Notes: a model not told the origin generated them from the sequence alone. Counted from the stretch's first letter, positions 19,364-30,080 are shown. The stretch is 30,183 bases of DNA from Gryganskiella cystojenkinii (GCA_015852425.1 JAAAIG010000469.1:1-30183), one strand, 5' to 3'. A program made the numbers and translations.

Positions 19364-20870
19364 ATACAGGATTTATCGAGGACAGCACTTTCTTTTTTTA
19401 TTTTTTTTAAAAAATGAAAGACACCGACCATTCTTTTCCAACGCTTGGCCACTTTTCTTTGTAATTTTCTATTAAAAAAACATCCTTACAAATCTACTCT
19501 TTTTCAGTCCTCCCTCGGATATTTACACTCGAGGGATACTCTGGTCCCGCTTCGTATGATTTGCTCGTGTGGCCTGTTTACGGTGTCGTCATGCTCGTTC
19601 CAACGCTCGGTGGTTAATTCGAAAGTCTCGGAAACATAACAGGCCGGATTACTTGTTTGGCGGCGGAGGAGAGGAAAAACAGGTCGTTTCGGAGAGGGAA
19701 GTTCAGCCCGGTCCAATTAGGTTGTATTCTTCCGATGTGAACGCATTTGTGTTTAGTGTGTAGTCAGCCCTAGGAATGAATATGCTACCGCCGTCAAACG
19801 GCGCGAACGTTTGTTCGAGACCAATGAAAACGGTGGCCTGTTTTTTTCGCATCTTTGACCCTCCCCTCTCCCCCAGACGAAGGGTTGTTTGCGCCAAGAG
19901 CTTTTGTTTGTCTTTATTTTATTTTGGTCTGCCTATGCACATTAATTTACGTTATGTTTCTGTTGGTTTCTTTTTTGTTTGCGCATGTTTAGGGATATAC
20001 TTGGAGCAAGGGAAATGATGGGTAGGGAAAAGAGGAGAGGTCAACAAAACAACATGCTTTGACAGGCCTTGATTCCACAGTGTTAAGTGAAAGCGAAGGA
20101 AAGACAAGGAGAGACCAGAGGTCGCTATCCTCCGTGTCTATGTAGCGCGTGCTCTTTGTCATTGTGTGTTTGTGTGTGTGTTTTCATATTTCGGGGGTAA
20201 AATATAATAAGTTCGCGGTGTTTGGGACGGTTATTTGCAAAGAAGGGTTTGGTTCTACGCCGTGTAAAGAATAATTCAATCAACTCAAAATCATAAACAA
20301 AAGCTGAAAAAAAAAAAAAAAAAAAAAAAAGAAAGAAACGTGGGATGAACAAAAGGATTCCAATGCTCCTCGCCCACTGTCTCTCGCTGTCTGCATCCAA
20401 AAAAAGAAGGCTCGTCTCTCCAAAAGGGATCCATGAGAGTGTCTGCGCACACACACCCCCAAAGCTGTTTCATTCTCTGTTTTCTGCACATTTGAAAACC
20501 CATTGCACCCTGATTGGTCTCGAACTATTTTTTTTTCCTGAAGTCTTTCAGGCAGTCAAAAGAGCAAAGGCAAAAAACCGAATGACTCTCTGCTCAACAA
20601 AAGAACAGTCGCCCATTACATTTTCTTTTTTTTCCCTTTCTTTTCTGCCTTCATCCATCCACATCTCTCCTCTTCCCTTCCCTTGCCCCATCACTTTCTC
20701 ACCCATACCCATCCTCTGTATCCCACTCACACTTTTTCGCCATTCAATAATCCATCATCCCCATCTCATTTCGATCCCTTTTATTTCTTTTTGCCCTCTC
20801 AACAAGAAGACTCTTTTTTCCCCCAATTGGACCACTTTTTTCTCACAGTGGCGCACAACACAACTCGCCC
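19364..20870. other. 1.5-kb intergenic region, no gene seen
   Basis: The first part holds the TMA7 3' end. The middle has a GT-rich patch (about 20160-20182) and a 24-A tract. From about 20600 to the polymerase start at 20871 the plus strand is strongly pyrimidine-rich (TTTTCTTTTTTTTCCC, CATCCACATCTCTCC), typical of leaders in this genome. Frames here are compositional artefacts. Confidence 0.5.
20307..20330. repeat. Poly(A) tract of 24
   Basis: A run of 24 A read directly. It is not preceded by any recognisable retroelement tail or target-site duplication. Confidence 0.95.
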
Positions 20871-23800
20871 ATGACTCCATCCCAGGTCGCAACGCCGCCA
20901 CCACAACCCACCAAGGTCCTCTCTAATACAGACGGCGCTCAAGAGACAAACCAAGAGATGCCACAGCCTGTGCCGGCACAGGAAACAACTACCACTCAAG
21001 GATCTGCCGATATCAAGGCCACTAGCATGGATCAATCAAGCTTATCAGTTGCCACAGGCGATCTAGTCCCCGAGCTGGTTCAGCAGCCTCAACCTTTATC
21101 CAACTCTCAAGGCGAGAGCCAGGATCAGGAAATTGAACAGGCGCACAAAGGGTCAAGACAGGAGCAAGAGCAAGTCAACTCAATCGCCGTCGTACGACAG
21201 GAGGAGATCAGTGATACCCTTGAACAAGATTCTGTCCTAGTCGTCTCAGCAGACTCTATAGAGCCAGCACCAGCAGCCCCCTCTGATCTACCTGTCCACC
21301 CTCTTCAGCATCTTCACCATCTTGATCAACAGGAAAAGGAGCAGGAAACGGAGGACCCAGCACAACCAGGGGAGACGGATGATTCCTCTGCCCAAATGAA
21401 GTCAGCGCCGCCGCAGTCTTCTACCCCTTCTTCTGCGTCAGTGCCGAAACAATCAGCTTGGTCCACACTCTTGCCTGGCGTAGCGCCCATTCCTGCACCA
21501 AAACCGCCTGCACCAGTACCCGTCCCTCGTGTCATCAAATCGGCCGAAAACATTCGACAACTCCACGAGTTGTACCCGATCGTCCTCCCTCACGAGAGCG
21601 AAGTCAAGCTGTCAATGGAGATGATTGACCTGTTTGAGGTACACACGCAAACACTCAAACTTACAACGGCTTTTTTTTTTTTTTTTTGACTGTTGTCATT
21701 ATTATTCGTGTCGATATTTGCCGCCCTCGATTCTCTGTCTCCTCTCTGTGGAACCTTCAGAGTATGGGATTCCTATTCTAACGCATATCATCTTTCATTT
21801 TTGTTTCCTGCACCTTTCTTTACTCGCTTGCAGAATCTATTGCCGACAGAAGAGAGTCACGAACGACGGACGTTGTTGATCAAAAAGATTGAAAACATTT
21901 TGCAGGTCGAGTGGCCCGGTCAGGATATCAAGGCACATCCATTCGGGTATTGATTTTTTTTTCTCTCCATCATAATGTTTTCATTCTTATTGTTCGGCTA
22001 TTTTTCTTTTGTTTTATGTATATTGACAAACGCGTCTCATTATTCTAACTACTTTTGGCTTTTGGTTTGTTTCTTGAAATATAGATCCACTGTGAATGAC
22101 CTGGGAACAAGCTCCAGTGATGTCGATATTTGCATTACGACCGACTGGGTGGGGCTAAAGAACGTGCAGATGCTCGCCAACGCCTTTCGGAAACACGGGA
22201 TGCAAAAAGTCTTTTGTGTACCCAGAGCCAAAGTGCCCATTGTGAAGCTGTGGGATCCCGAACTGTAAGTGCCTTTGTTCAGAACATTTTAAGCCCAGGT
22301 AACCACGTTTGATTCCTTCGCTAATTGTCTCTTTCTGGGAATCCCCGCAAAACAACCACGCAGTCATCTCTCCTGCGACATGAACATCAACACTCCACTG
22401 GGACTTATGAACACCAAGATGATCAAGACGTATGTTGCCATTGACCCACGTGTCCGACCTTTCGCCATGATTATCAAGCACTGGGCAAGGAGGAGAGTTT
22501 TGAACGACGCAGGTAGGAATCCAGGATCGAAGGATGAATCAGAAAGTCCATGTTGAGCTTTTTCTCTCTCGGAGGGCTAATTTAAATTTTTTTTGCTCAT
22601 CGCTTTAGCCAACGGAGGGACAATATCAACTTATACCTGGATCTGCATCGTCATCAACTTTTTGCAAATGAGATCGCCACCAATCTTGCCTTCTCTCCAT
22701 AAGTTTCCCCATGCGCTTTCCAAGGACAATCAGGTTATCAATGGCAACAATACCTCGTTCTGCGATGACCTGGAAACACTAGAAGGTTTTGGTTTGGCAA
22801 ACAAGGAAACATTGGGAGGACTGCTTTATGCTTTCTTTCGGAGGTAAGGATTGGACGAACACCAGACACAGTAGATATTTCAACAGCGTGTTCGTGAGTG
22901 GACCCTGAAGATAATAACGTGGCAATTCGTTTTTTTTTTTTTTTGTGATCACGATTTTCGTTACACAGATTTGCAGTAGAGTTTGACTATGACCATCATG
23001 TCATCTCTGTGCGCGAGGGTTGTTACCTTACCAAGGAGTCCAAGGGATGGCACCTTCCAGGAAAGCAGTACAAACTGTTTTGCGTGGAAGAACCATTTGA
23101 TACCAGTCGCAATCTCGGCAACTCTTCTGATATGGCAAGCAGCAAAGGATTGAAGGAGGAATTCCGGCGGGCTCTGGATATTCTCCACCAAAAAGTCTCG
23201 CTTAACCTAGTGTGTGCTCAGTGGGTCTTCCCCCCAAGCTACTACTACACCAACAACAGCACGCGCAAGGGAAGCAACGGCACCGTGACCATCAACAACA
23301 ATAATTATGCTGCAGGAAGACGTTACGCGAACGGCTACCGGTCACATAATTATGCCTATGACGACCGAGACTATGACGACGATGAGGAGGAGGAAGAGGA
23401 ACTCTCGCAAGAGGTCTCAGTCATGGAGACGCTCAACATTGGAACCCGGCCATCCTCGAGCAAAGATCCTAGCAGCAGCAACGGCAGTAGTCGAGCTTCT
23501 GGGTCATCCTCATCCTCAACAAGTAGACAAAACGGTGGCGACAGCACCTCTACCAAGGGCTCTCAAAGCAAAGACTCTGGATCGAATTCCAACCGGAACC
23601 AATCTCGGAGTAGCGCCAAGCAGAACAAGGGTGGCGAGAAGGAAGGTACCGGAGGAGAGGGTTCCCGATCGGGTTCCAATCGCAATGCGTCCAAGCAAGA
23701 GTCAGGATCGTCTGGTTCTTCCAAGGGTCGTCAAAAATCATCTGGCCGCGGCGGCGATGGCCAAAAAAATGGCAATAACAGCAATAACAGAGGAGGCAAC

Positions 23801-24178
23801 AATGGCAGCAATGGAAACCGAGCACCCCGAGCGACGGTGGAGTTTAGTCTGGCCGACATTGCCAATGTGGCGCCTAAGTTAATGTCTGCCGCTGCGAAAT
23901 CCGAGCAAGATCAAGCACAGAAAGGAGGCTCCTCAAATAGTCAAACCGGCTCTGGAGAGGATGGTCCTGTCGGCGGCAGCGGTGGTAAGAACAAGAAGAA
24001 GAGTGGCAAGAAAAATGTTGTTTGGTCCACGAATTCTAACCGAGGCGACTCCTCCAGGCGGCAACCAGCAGCTTCCAAGGGCGATGCGACAGACGAGCAG
24101 GAAAAAGGTAGCAAGGTGATCTTTGTCGAGGCCTCCGAGGATGATCATCAGTCAGGGACCAGCACACCACCTGTGTAG
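20871..24178 (+). CDS. Cid1/Trf4-type non-canonical poly(A) or poly(U) polymerase
   Basis: Six exons join in frame to 884 residues: 20871-21638, 21834-21946, 22085-22264, 22364-22512, 22609-22843 and 22969-24178, all GT-AG. Residues 1-220 are disordered and Gln/Pro/Ser-rich. The nucleotidyltransferase core starts near 225. The catalytic motif GSTVNDLGTSSSDVDICI begins at G294, giving metal-binding D306 and D308, and the third Asp is D359 in HLSCDMN. PLGLMNTKMIKTY, RPFAMIIKHWARRR and GGTISTYTW follow, then a PAP-associated domain around 465-545 (GGLLYAFFRR-FAVEFDYD). The remaining 280 residues have an acidic run (DDDEEEEEE) and long Ser/Gly/Asn/Lys-rich low complexity. Such enzymes add A or U tails to RNA in nucleus or cytoplasm. 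A-versus-U preference cannot be read confidently; no RNA-recognition motif is visible. Confidence 0.93.
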
Positions 24179-24658
24179 CGATACGAGTTACACGGAACCC
24201 TTGGCTATGTTCGATTTAGGAAAAAGATTCATTTTTCCTCCTCGACCATGATCACGACCACGACCACTACCACTACCATCCGCCATCATGCGCCATCACC
24301 ATCTCTACCACCGATTCTGAACCAGCATACCTTTCTTGCCGTTTGTATTCTTTTCTTTTATTTGCTCCGCATTATTTCTCTCTTTTCATTCTCTCCCTTT
24401 TTTTTTTGTCTGCTATCCCATTTTCATTTTATTTCCTTTCTTTTCTAGTTGAAATTGTAAAAATTACCATGCACAGTTTTTCTTTATCATTTTTTCCTTT
24501 CCTTTTTGTACGAAAGCCTCATTCACCCCCTCTCCTATTCACCCAAAAAAAACATAATATCCCCCCCGCCAAAAAAAAATAAAAAAGCAGATAACCACTA
24601 CAGTCATTTTTTAATTCGCCCGAGGATGGCCTCGGCTACCTTCCTCGAGTTTCTTATG
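24179..24658. other. Convergent 3' region with ACC-type repeats and T-rich tracts
   Basis: This follows the polymerase stop and precedes the 3' end of the mitochondrial-protein gene on the other strand. It has an imperfect CCA/ACC triplet repeat (about 24243-24285) and long T/C-rich DNA. No gene is seen. Confidence 0.5.
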
Positions 24659-25603
24659 TTACAAGTTTTGAAGGTATTTGACCAGATGATCATGAAGATA
24701 ATCGCTCAATTGAAAGAGACCGTTGCTGCTGGCGATACGATGCGATGGCATTCTTTGGTACGTTGAAGGGTCAATAACGCCATTGACAATCTGGACACTG
24801 CCAAAGATGTCCTCGGGCAAAGGGATTCTAATATGAAGGGAAGGTTCAAAAAAAGAGGGTGAGCTCTATCTTGTCTGTCTGTGATCGGGGGAGAGGATAG
24901 AGATGCCACCAATCACTCTGTAATGTCGAACAAGGACTTTGTTGTTGCTTTTTCTTTTCTTTTCTTTTACCTTCCATACGGAGCAGGGTTACGATAGTCC
25001 GCAATGTGAGTCCAACTATACGAGAAGAAGTATGAATATAAAAAAAATCAATGATTTGGCTCGCTTTTTTTTGAATCATATTCCAGTTCCTCCGGAATAG
25101 CTACACTTTTACCCTTCAAGTTGTTGCTGTAGGACCATCTCAACCATGGGATCCTTTTGGAGGTTGGATTGGATCACATAATGAAGAACTGTGTTGAAGG
25201 CCTCGTTCTCTGTAAACTTGTTGGGTTTCACGGACAATTCCGAGGTCGAGGTCGGGTTGTGGCTCAAGTATCCGACGATCTGACGGTTATGCTTTGGGAA
25301 CGTGGGGAGGAAGGAAAGAGCATAATTGGACTGGAGGTTGGATTTTGGTGGAGTTGAGGCTGTGGAGGGGAGGGCGGAAGAAGAAGCGTCGTTGGGGATA
25401 AGATGAAAATAAAGCGGGAAAGGGTAAGAGGTATCTCGGACCACGCGTTTGTTGTTGTCGGTGGACTGGAAGCGCGTCTGGGATCGGAATCCGGCGGTGG
25501 CGGCGGCGATCAAGGGGGAAGAAGAAAAAGAAGGAAGGGAGACGGTGGGGGTCTTGACTCTGCAAAGGTGTGCGGAGAGAGTGGATCTTGCGGTCGAGAA
25601 CAT
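24659..25603 (-). CDS. Conserved fungal mitochondrial protein, unknown function
   Basis: Three exons join in frame to 234 residues: 25603-25113, 25015-24971 and 24827-24659. The middle exon is only 45 bp. The N-terminus is a classic mitochondrial targeting sequence (MFSTARSTLSAHLCR, then FRSQTRFQST). Residues about 60-160 contain YPFPLYFHLIP and PKHNRQIVGYLSHNP, then FTENEAFNTVLHYVIQSNLQKDP. The joins give EGWTHIADYRNPAPYG-RIPLPEDIFGSVQIVNG and, near the end, IASSNGLFQLSDYLHDHL. I recognise the pattern DER/DYRN-P - RIPxPEDIFGxV - GLxxLSDYL as a small conserved family of fungal mitochondrial proteins but cannot name a function. It is divergently transcribed from the eS21 gene over 235 bp. Confidence 0.8.
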
Positions 25604-25838
25604 GGCTGTTTTTATAGGTTTGAATGTGAGTGAAGAGGGTAACGAATGCGAGATCTTTGAGAATGAGCGAGTATGAAGTCAAATTTCCGAGGAGGATTGG
25701 TCAGGTGACCATTTTTAGCCAAAGCAACGACAACGAAGGAAGAAGGGGGTGGGGTACACAACAAAAGTTTTCTCTGTTTTGATTTTGGTTCCTTCTCTCT
25801 CTTGCCTCAAAAGAAACCCCCCATCAACTTGCGAAATC
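25604..25838. promoter_or_regulatory. Divergent promoter of the mitochondrial-protein and eS21 genes
   Basis: This 235-bp region carries an inverted CCAAT box (ATTGG at 25696-25700). A pyrimidine-rich leader (TTCCTTCTCTCTCTTGCCTC) precedes the ribosomal-protein ATG, as expected for a highly expressed gene. Confidence 0.45.
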
Positions 25839-26406
25839 ATGGAAGCTCCCAATGTCACTCAAGAGAACTACTCTCCCCGCAAGTGGTAAATGCATAATCG
25901 CTTGATTCTTTTCGTACTCTGAGTCTCCCTGTGACTATCTTCTTGAGGGGCCAGAAGAAGGTTCCTAGTTGGAACCCAGCTCGAGCCAGATTACAGCAAT
26001 TCATGCTCATTTTGTAGAAGTCGCGTGTCATTACCTGTCATGTTATTGACGAGATCCTCTCCTTTCTCATGTTTGAATCTTTGATGACAATAGCTCGGCC
26101 ACCAACCGATTGATTTCCTCCAAGGACCATGCCTCTGTTCAAATTAACATTGGTGATGTTGACGCCCATGGCAAGTACGTCGGTACCTTCAAGACCTATG
26201 CTCTTTGCGGTTACGTCCGTGCCCAGAGCGAGGCCGACGATTCCTTGAACCGTCTCGCTACCCGTGATGGATGTAAGTCTTCACCTGTTCATCCCTGTCA
26301 TTGTTTCGCCATGGTGGATAGGACAGGCAAGTCATTGACCTCTCACTATTTTTTATCTCGTTTTCTCGCAATAGTGCTCACTATTGTCTGGAACTACCAG
26401 AAGTAA
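25839..26406 (+). CDS. RPS21: 40S ribosomal protein S21 (eS21)
   Basis: Three exons join in frame to 85 residues: 25839-25885, 26094-26272 and 26375-26406, with GT-AG introns of 208 and 102 bp. The hallmarks [57 protein letters not shown] and a C-terminal IVWNYQK are all present. Codon PRKC is formed across intron 1 (TG+C). Yeast eS21 has 87 residues. The protein is a small-subunit component needed for late 40S maturation. No unusual residues are seen. Confidence 0.98.
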
Positions 26407-26760
26407 ACAGGGCTTTCCCTGCCCTCTTCTTGTGTTCTGCATCAGGAACAAAAAAAAAAAGAAATCGCTGATTATGCAACTTGGACCTATTTTTTTTTCC
26501 TTTCAACTGAGAGGACAAGAGAATAATAAAAAGCTCTTTAGCGGGCTTCTTTTTTGTTCCTGAAGCAATTATCGATAATCATTCTCGATTTTATTCTTTG
26601 GCCGAGTAATTCGGGATTGGTATCGTTGGCAATAGCTAGTATCGCCAGTGAGTCCCGGGAGGAAAAGTGTATTGTACATGAACATTGTTTTGTTTGCTTT
26701 TTATGTCTATGTTCCTTTTTTGGCAGAAAAAAAAAGACTGGGCGATGTCACCCGGCTTGT
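26407..26760. other. Convergent 3' region between eS21 and the Mim2-like gene
   Basis: It contains AAAAAAAAAAAAGAAAT just past the eS21 stop, an AATAATAAA string near 26522-26530, and T-rich DNA that is the 3' side of the minus-strand gene. No gene is seen. Confidence 0.5.
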
Positions 26761-27256
26761 TTACGCGCCTATCGACCGGAACTTGTAGTGATGCTGCAAA
26801 AACCGAGTCCAGACTATTCGAGGGTGGAGAAAACAGGTAGGGGGGAGGGAGAGGAGTGAACATGTTAGAGAACGTTCTCGCTGTCTCTCTGTCATGTAAA
26901 TAAGTCAGTCTGGCAGTTTGCAACAAAGGAACGTCGGGAGAGATATATACGTTACTCCAATAAGAAACTTTCTTGCCCAGCCAACGACCGACAAAGGGAA
27001 AGATGACGATGGCAAAGAGTTGACGACCCTGTTCCATATTCTCGTCCCATTCCTTTTGGATATCCCGGGTCGAGGTGGAGGACGTAGTCGAGAACTCTGA
27101 AAAGTCAGAGTCGCCGTCAATAGAGTCAATGCCTGAGAGTTGTTCGTCAATGTCCCATATCCGTTGCTGTTGTGTGATCGTGTCGGATGCGGCTTCAACG
27201 GCGGCAGTGTCAATGTATCCGTCTGTGGTAGTCGGTAATGGTGGTGGTGCAGCCAT
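26761..27256 (-). CDS. MIM2: Mim2-like mitochondrial outer-membrane import protein
   Basis: Two exons join in frame to 117 residues: 27256-26956 and 26813-26761, with a 142-bp GT-AG intron. The N-terminal about 68 residues are acidic and Ser/Thr-rich (DSIDGDSDFSEFS). The conserved core is KEWDENMEQGRQLFAIVIF, then PFVGRWLGKKVSYW, completed by the second exon as IWTRFLQHHYKF. The pattern W(D/E)E..xQ...L..(I/V)(I/V)FP..G..LG(K/R)(K/R)...W matches Mim2, a small partner of Mim1 in the complex that inserts alpha-helical proteins into the outer membrane. The single helix is about 80-103. Reading straight through the intron gives a longer frame, but the spliced form has the typical basic/aromatic tail and a family-like length. 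Confidence 0.72.
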
Positions 27257-27337
27257 GGTGTGGAAATGTAGAATGCGGTGTGAGGATTAAAGCCGAAGCG
27301 CGATCGCTTTTGCGGAGCAATTCATTTCAAGAACTCG

Positions 27338-27345
27338 TGACGTCA
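27338..27345. promoter_or_regulatory. CRE/ATF palindrome TGACGTCA upstream of the Mim2-like gene
   Basis: The perfect 8-bp CRE lies 82 bp upstream of the start at 27256. The palindrome GCGATCGC is nearby at 27300-27307. bZIP (ATF/CREB-type) binding is inferred from consensus only. Confidence 0.4.
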
Positions 27346-27580
27346 CACGGACACTGAGAATTTGTGAGTTGGATTTTCTAACGTCCTAGATACCTGTGGG
27401 AATCCAGCACAGCTCATGGTCCAGGTTTCGGTTTACTGGTAAACCAGGGGATGTGCACAGTTCAACGCGACAAATCCACCTTTCGCGATCCATCTCGGCC
27501 TCCATCATTCCACCAGTTCTTCAACATTCTCTTCCATTCATTTCTGCAATCGTCCTTACTGTACAACCATCTCATTGAAC

Positions 27581-27615
27581 CAGCACATAACATAGAAAAA
27601 TGGACACAAGAGAGC
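27581..27615. repeat. Direct repeat, copy 1 (downstream of the monooxygenase)
   Basis: The core ACATAGAAAAATGGACACAA is shared exactly with 30021-30040, with flanking bases CAGCA...TAAC before and GAGAGCA after conserved apart from small indels. TTTCCTGTTT follows in both copies. Confidence 0.8.
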
Positions 27616-27633
27616 ATTTCCTGTTTCTTCCGA

Positions 27634-27675
27634 ACACACACACACATAGATACACGAGCGCACACACACACACGA
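27634..27675. repeat. Interrupted CA microsatellite
   Basis: CACACACACACA and CACACACACACACGA blocks are separated by TAGATACACGAGCG. Confidence 0.8.
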
Positions 27676-27739
27676 CGTCTGGTTTTGAAGCAAAGGGTAT
27701 GTTCTGACAGGAAATGCGCCACCAAACAATTACAATATG

Positions 27740-27745
27740 TTTATT
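27740..27745 (-). terminator. Polyadenylation signal of the monooxygenase gene
   Basis: AATAAA on the minus strand, 32 bases after the TGA stop. Confidence 0.5.
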
Positions 27746-27776
27746 AATAAAAAACACCATCGCTCCTCATTGCCGC

Positions 27777-29805
27777 TCAAACCACTCTAGTCTGCTGGAC
27801 AGACCTGCCTTGGGCCTCAAGGATTTTCAAAGTTTTGATCAAACTGTCCTGAGGAGCAGCCGGCTGGGTTCCGTTGTCTTCCACCAGGGGAAGAAACGAC
27901 GCCTGTGGACGCTTGGACATAAGTTTCTTCAAGATCGCCAACCAGAGCCAACGGGGCATGTGGCGTCGAAGGAATCGGGCCAAGGCTCCTTTGAAGTTCT
28001 GTTGATTTCATTCAGATTTTATAATGTGCAGCAAATGAGTACGAGAGGACTTCCTCTTTTTTTTCTTTGTCTTTTTTTGGGGCCAGGTCATAGAAAAGAG
28101 AATCGATTATTTTTTACTCTACCTTGAGTTGACTGGAAGCGAACAGACGGCTTGATTCGTAATTACTGACCGCAACTGGATATCGCTCGAGGTAGTATTC
28201 TTGAAAGATCTTTTCAGTTGCTGCAACATCCAATGAAGGCAGAACATTGATCCAGTTGGCAAGACAAACTGCATCGTGCATCGCCGTGGTGGCACCAACG
28301 CCTCCAGAAGGATCAAATTTATGAGCAGCTGTGATACAAACAAAAATAAAAAAAAGCAATTAGTCCAGACCACGAATTCTGACATGCATCGTCGTTGGGA
28401 GCATGCTGGAGGAGAGGGGTTCTCTCTCTTTTCTCTCTTTCTCCACCTACCATCTCCCAGCAACACTGTGCGTCCCGAGTGCCAGGTCGTGAACACTTTC
28501 TCTTCCAAAGTGACCTTGGAAATGAGTTGCTTTTCCGTCAAATCAATCAAAGTTCCCATCGTGGATCCTTTTGGACCATTTGGGACAGCCAAGTCGCGTA
28601 CTTGGTTACACATCGATTCGACAGCCCCATCGTCCCACTCGCTCGACTTGAAGGTATCATTATCCTTCATTGACACCTTGTCAAGGTGTTCCACGACCAT
28701 CCAGCAGATTGTCTTGTAATTGGTGGTGAAGGTAACCCACTATACAGCATGAAAGATATTAGATTCGGTGTTTAGGGTGATGCGACAAACGCACAATAAA
28801 TGTCTCGGACGAATTCAAAGACCTGGTTACCGTGTACTTATTGCCGACACCACACATGGTGCTGAACTGACAATTTTCCTGTTTCAACTCTGGAAACGTT
28901 TCCACGTCCAAGGGTGGAGTCTGTCCCGCGAGACAGATGAAACTATAGGGGAGTCCAGTAGCATCTGAGGGAGGCAGGCAGTTCTTTTCTTTCAGGGTCC
29001 TATAGATGCTCTGGCGGATTGAGGAATTGGCGCCATCGGCACCAACAATAATGTCACCTTCGTACTCTGAGTTGTCCGAACAGACCATCTGGATGCCACT
29101 TTCAACCTCCTTGATGGAAAGGACACGCTTGTTAAAGTTGATCTTTTCTCGGGGTACCCTTTCCAAAAGTAGAGAATGAAGAACAGGACGAGAAATGATT
29201 ATACTTTCACCTCCACCGCTAAAAGAGAGCAAGCAAATTATGAGAAACATGGATTAGCTGCACTTCTGTGGCTTGGAGGATAATATCGCTTCACATGAAG
29301 ACCCCCGAAAGACAGGAATACACTCTCAATCACACTTACAAAGGGACCTGAGCAGAAGAATCGATTGTGTAGTTCAATTTGGCGTTCTCGTCGTACATTG
29401 CCACGGTTCTAAATGGGATTCCACGTTCGACAAAGTCATCGTAGATTCCAAGTTGGCGAAAGAGAGGAGCAACAGGGGCCCCGAGTAACAAGGCCGAGCC
29501 TAGTCAGGATTCCAACATGAAAAAGTTGTGTGAAGTTGGTTATTGTGCTTGGAAGAGGGTATCGTCCAATATAAAATAAAGACGCTGTCATCGGAGAGGG
29601 TGAATCCTTGTTCCTTCGCTCTGGGTTTCTTCCTACCTAAATGCTTAACAGCTGTGGCACGCTCAAAGACGATGTAGGGAATTCCGGCCTTCTCGAGTAG
29701 AAGCGCAAGGGTCAAACCACCAAGACCAGCCCCGACGATCAAGACCTTTGGGCGAGTAGGTGGTGTTGACACAGAAGATGTCGAAGGTGTTGCTGCTTGG
29801 GTCAT
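27777..29805 (-). CDS. FAD-dependent monooxygenase (salicylate hydroxylase-like class)
   Basis: Six exons join in frame to 477 residues: 29805-29637, 29499-29340, 29218-28831, 28739-28451, 28328-28123 and 27998-27777. All introns are GT-AG. Class A flavoprotein hydroxylase motifs are all present: GAGLGG at 25-30 with the FAD-ribose-binding E48, GDIIVGADGANSSIR (DG motif, D171-G172), and VLLGD-AAHKFDPSGGVGA (GD motif, D335). There is no N-terminal signal peptide; the first 18 residues are Ser/Thr/Pro-rich. The C-terminus (FKGALARFLRRHMPRWLWLAILKKL) is basic and amphipathic and may touch membranes. Substrate cannot be read; salicylate-like, terpenoid or other aromatic hydroxylation are all possible. 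It is not near other biosynthetic genes in this window. Confidence 0.93.
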
Positions 29806-29829
29806 CGATTCGTTTTATGGAAAGAGGTG

Positions 29830-29893
29830 TGGAAGAAGAAAGAAGGAAGAATGAAGAAGGAAGAAGGAAGAAGGAGGAAGGAAGAAGGAAAGC
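29830..29893. repeat. GAAGGAA-type purine microsatellite
   Basis: A GA-rich array (AGAAGGAAGAAGGAAGAAGG and variants) lies directly upstream of the monooxygenase ATG, so its transcript leader is pyrimidine-rich. Confidence 0.85.
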
Positions 29894-30013
29894 AAATGGG
29901 ACGATAATCAACTAAAGTTTGCTTCCTGAGCATTTTCCCCCCCGCCCTGTTTTCACCATCGATCCAAATATGCTATTGACACCTTCCGGCAATGCAGGCT
30001 CTCCTGTGCGACA

Positions 30014-30080
30014 CAGCATAACATAGAAAAATGGACACAAAGAGAGCACAAAAGGTCCCCCCAGCTGTATTTCCTGTTTT
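30014..30080. repeat. Direct repeat, copy 2 (upstream of the monooxygenase)
   Basis: It carries the same 20-bp exact core as copy 1 at 30021-30040. A 23-base or so insertion (with AAAGGTCCCCCCAGCTG) separates GAGAGCA from TATTTCCTGTTTT. Confidence 0.8.

Larger units (their letters stand above)
27257..27776. other. Mim2-like promoter plus downstream region of the monooxygenase gene
   Basis: The left part holds the CRE. The right part holds the monooxygenase 3' end with an AATAAA on the minus strand at 27745-27740, 32 bases after the stop, a CA microsatellite and one copy of the direct repeat. No gene is seen. Confidence 0.5.

Noticed and set aside
20307..20330. 24-A tract as the tail of a retroposed element
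   Set aside because: No element body, target-site duplication or second-strand partner is visible; homopolymers are common throughout this DNA.
23307..23882. 191-codon plus frame inside the polymerase gene
   Set aside because: It is a +1 shadow of the low-complexity tail; the catalytic exons splice into the other frame.
24846..25079. Possible coding exon with SDWWHLYPLPRS on the minus strand
   Set aside because: It looked like the expected tryptophan-histidine motif of the mitochondrial protein, but no donor follows it. The 45-bp exon at 24971-25015 gives the correct motif and phase instead.
26636..26955. Readthrough 206-residue form of the Mim2-like protein
   Set aside because: It adds low-quality sequence. 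Splicing at 26956/26813 gives a compact tail that fits the family, with a good GT-AG pair.
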